5,302 nucleotides of DNA from Acidimicrobiaceae bacterium. Its GTDB lineage: Bacteria > Actinomycetota > Acidimicrobiia > Acidimicrobiales > UBA8190. Below, in pieces: positions 4,774 through 5,302 of the stretch. Position 1 is the first letter of the stretch; each line of letters begins with the position of its first letter. Both the position numbers and the translations under genes were made by a program. The notes beneath the pieces were generated by a model. That model saw only the letters and a program-made list of their open reading frames with translations, was not told where the DNA came from and made no database searches. Location of the stretch: assembly GCA_003131945.1 (NCBI GenBank), contig PKWD01000247.1, positions 1 to 5,302 of the forward strand, written 5' to 3'.

Positions 4774-5239
4774 CGTTCGCCTCCTCGGGTTCCAACAGCA
4801 CTCGCAAAGTGGCCAGCCCCCGTGCCGTGTGCTTCTTCACCGTCCCCACCGAGCAACCGAGGGCGGCCGCCACGTCGGCCTCGGACATGTCGGCGAAATA
4901 GCGCAGGACGACGGCGCTGCGCTGCCGGTGCGAGATCCCCGCCAGCGCCCGCTGCAGATCGATGCGCTCGGTCTCGACTGTGGCCACGACGTCGGGGACC
5001 GGTATCCGCTTCTTGAGCCGCCGCCGCCGCAACACATCGATGGCCAGATTGCCGGTGACCCGCAGCACCCAGGGCGTGGCGTAGGGCGCGATCTTCTTCC
5101 AGTTCAGATATGCACGCGCCAGGGCCTCCTGGGCCAGGTCCTCGGCCTCGGGCCTGCTGCCGAGCATGGTGAAGGCGACCTGGTAGGCACGGCGGTACAG
5201 CTCCGAGAAGGAGGCATCGAAGCTGCTCGACTCACACAC
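4763..5239 (-). CDS. ECF-type RNA polymerase sigma factor (SigE-family-like)
   Basis: This 158-residue protein contains only regions 2 and 4, as in ECF sigma factors. Region 2 spans about 11-75: FSELYRRAYQVAFTMLGSRPEAEDLAQEALARAY, then PWVLRVTGNLAIDVLRRRR, which covers the -10 recognition helix. Region 4 spans about 96-148, with LRYFADMSEADVAAALGCSVGTVKKHTARGLATLR forming the -35 binding helix-turn-helix (119-141). The wording resembles the SigE-family ECF group common in actinobacteria. The GTG at 5239-5237 is the forced start: an in-frame TGA lies only three codons upstream (5248-5246) and the next in-frame ATG would remove part of region 2. There is no Shine-Dalgarno sequence at usable distance, which fits leaderless translation from the promoter described at 5248-5272. 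The membrane protein gene overlaps its end by 11 bases and is the likely regulator. Its target genes are unknown. Confidence 0.92.
   Translation of the reverse strand: MCESSSFDASFSELYRRAYQVAFTMLGSRPEAEDLAQEALARAYLNWKKIAPYATPWVLRVTGNLAIDVLRRRRLKKRIPVPDVVATVETERIDLQRALAGISHRQRSAVVLRYFADMSEADVAAALGCSVGTVKKHTARGLATLRVLLEPEEANDEL
4780..4786 (-). promoter_or_regulatory. Ribosome binding site of the membrane regulator gene
   Basis: On the minus strand GAGGAGG precedes the ATG at 4773 by six bases. It lies within the codons for the acidic tail of the sigma factor, so initiation of the membrane protein is coupled to the end of sigma translation. Confidence 0.75.
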
Positions 5240-5246
5240 GGTGTGT
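5234..5246. repeat. Short palindrome overlapping the sigma start codon
   Basis: ACACAC-G-GTGTGT is an inverted repeat with 6-bp arms and one central base. It covers the GTG start and the presumed transcription start, a place where a bound repressor would block the promoter. It is partly low-complexity CA/GT sequence, so chance is possible. Confidence 0.35.
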
Positions 5247-5247
5247 C

Positions 5248-5272
5248 AACGAACGACCACCTCGAAAGGTTG
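5248..5272 (-). promoter_or_regulatory. Putative ECF-type promoter of the sigma gene
   Basis: Read on the minus strand, CAACC (5272-5268) and CGTT (5251-5248) are separated by exactly 16 bases. This matches the general ECF promoter pattern (an AAC-containing -35 element and a CGT-containing -10 element). Transcription would start about 5 to 9 bases downstream, at or near the GTG at 5239. This suggests autoregulation and a leaderless mRNA. Confidence 0.5.
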
Positions 5273-5288
5273 ACCGCCATCGGCGGTC
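5272..5288. repeat. Perfect 7-bp inverted repeat next to the putative -35 element
   Basis: GACCGCC (5272-5278) and GGCGGTC (5282-5288) are separated by ATC. The repeat touches the upstream edge of the presumed ECF -35 element of the sigma gene. It could be an operator, or the end of a transcript arriving from outside the window. Confidence 0.45.
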
Positions 5289-5302
5289 CCCCCGGTACCG
5301 GC

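Noticed and set aside
4396..5016. Plus-strand open frame opposite the sigma and membrane regulator genes
   Set aside because: It is antisense to two well-supported overlapping genes, and its product is Arg/Pro/Ser-rich without recognisable domains.
5244..5249. Perfect TTGACA -35 hexamer on the minus strand at the sigma start
   Set aside because: No -10-like hexamer lies 16 to 18 bases downstream, and that region is already coding sequence of region 2 upstream residues. Chance overlap with the CA/GT-rich palindrome is likelier.
1..5302. CRISPR array, insertion sequence, integrase, toxin-antitoxin or phage genes
   Set aside because: No spaced repeat array, transposase or integrase motif, terminal inverted repeats or tRNA attachment site was seen. 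The only repeats are short tandem duplications.

Overview
The window is a high-GC stretch with strong GC preference at third codon positions. Together with the protein families present, this suggests an actinobacterium, possibly of the Acidimicrobiia type; this is an impression and no marker gene fixes it. About 90% of the sequence is coding. I see no tRNA, rRNA, CRISPR array, insertion sequence or phage gene.

Left part (1-2149, + strand): a tightly coupled operon. The 3' end of an unidentified gene runs into three genes in the order DUF35/Zn-ribbon OB-fold protein, SCP2-type thiolase-like protein, second DUF35 protein. The two junctions between these three genes are 4-base ATGA overlaps. Such pairs act on CoA thioesters in fatty-acid, sterol side-chain or aromatic catabolism. 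The thiolase-like protein lacks the usual cysteine nucleophile, so a retro-aldolase (Ltp2-like) or other non-thiolytic role is more likely than classical thiolysis.

Middle part (2150-3964, + strand): a 181-base gap, then a multi-pass membrane protein of the VC0807 type followed by a GC-rich hairpin. After it come two small, distantly related VOC/glyoxalase-fold proteins, each preceded by a short non-coding stretch carrying repeats or palindromes. These genes have no evident pathway link to the operon.

Right part (4018-5302, - strand): a convergent two-gene unit encoding an ECF sigma factor (SigE-family-like) and, overlapping it by 11 bases, a single-pass membrane protein that is probably its regulator (anti-sigma-like) but has no zinc anti-sigma motif. 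Upstream of the sigma gene is a good ECF-type promoter (CAACC-N16-CGTT). It would start transcription almost at the GTG start codon, so the sigma factor may be autoregulated and translated from a leaderless mRNA.

The least ordinary feature is at DNA level: four short tandem duplications (units of 12 to 16 bp) lie within 3.6 kb, three of them at or just before gene starts. The one at 39-88 repeats the stop/start junction itself, giving a ladder of overlapping stop-start signals before the first DUF35 gene. I did not find a recognisable new defence or mobile system.
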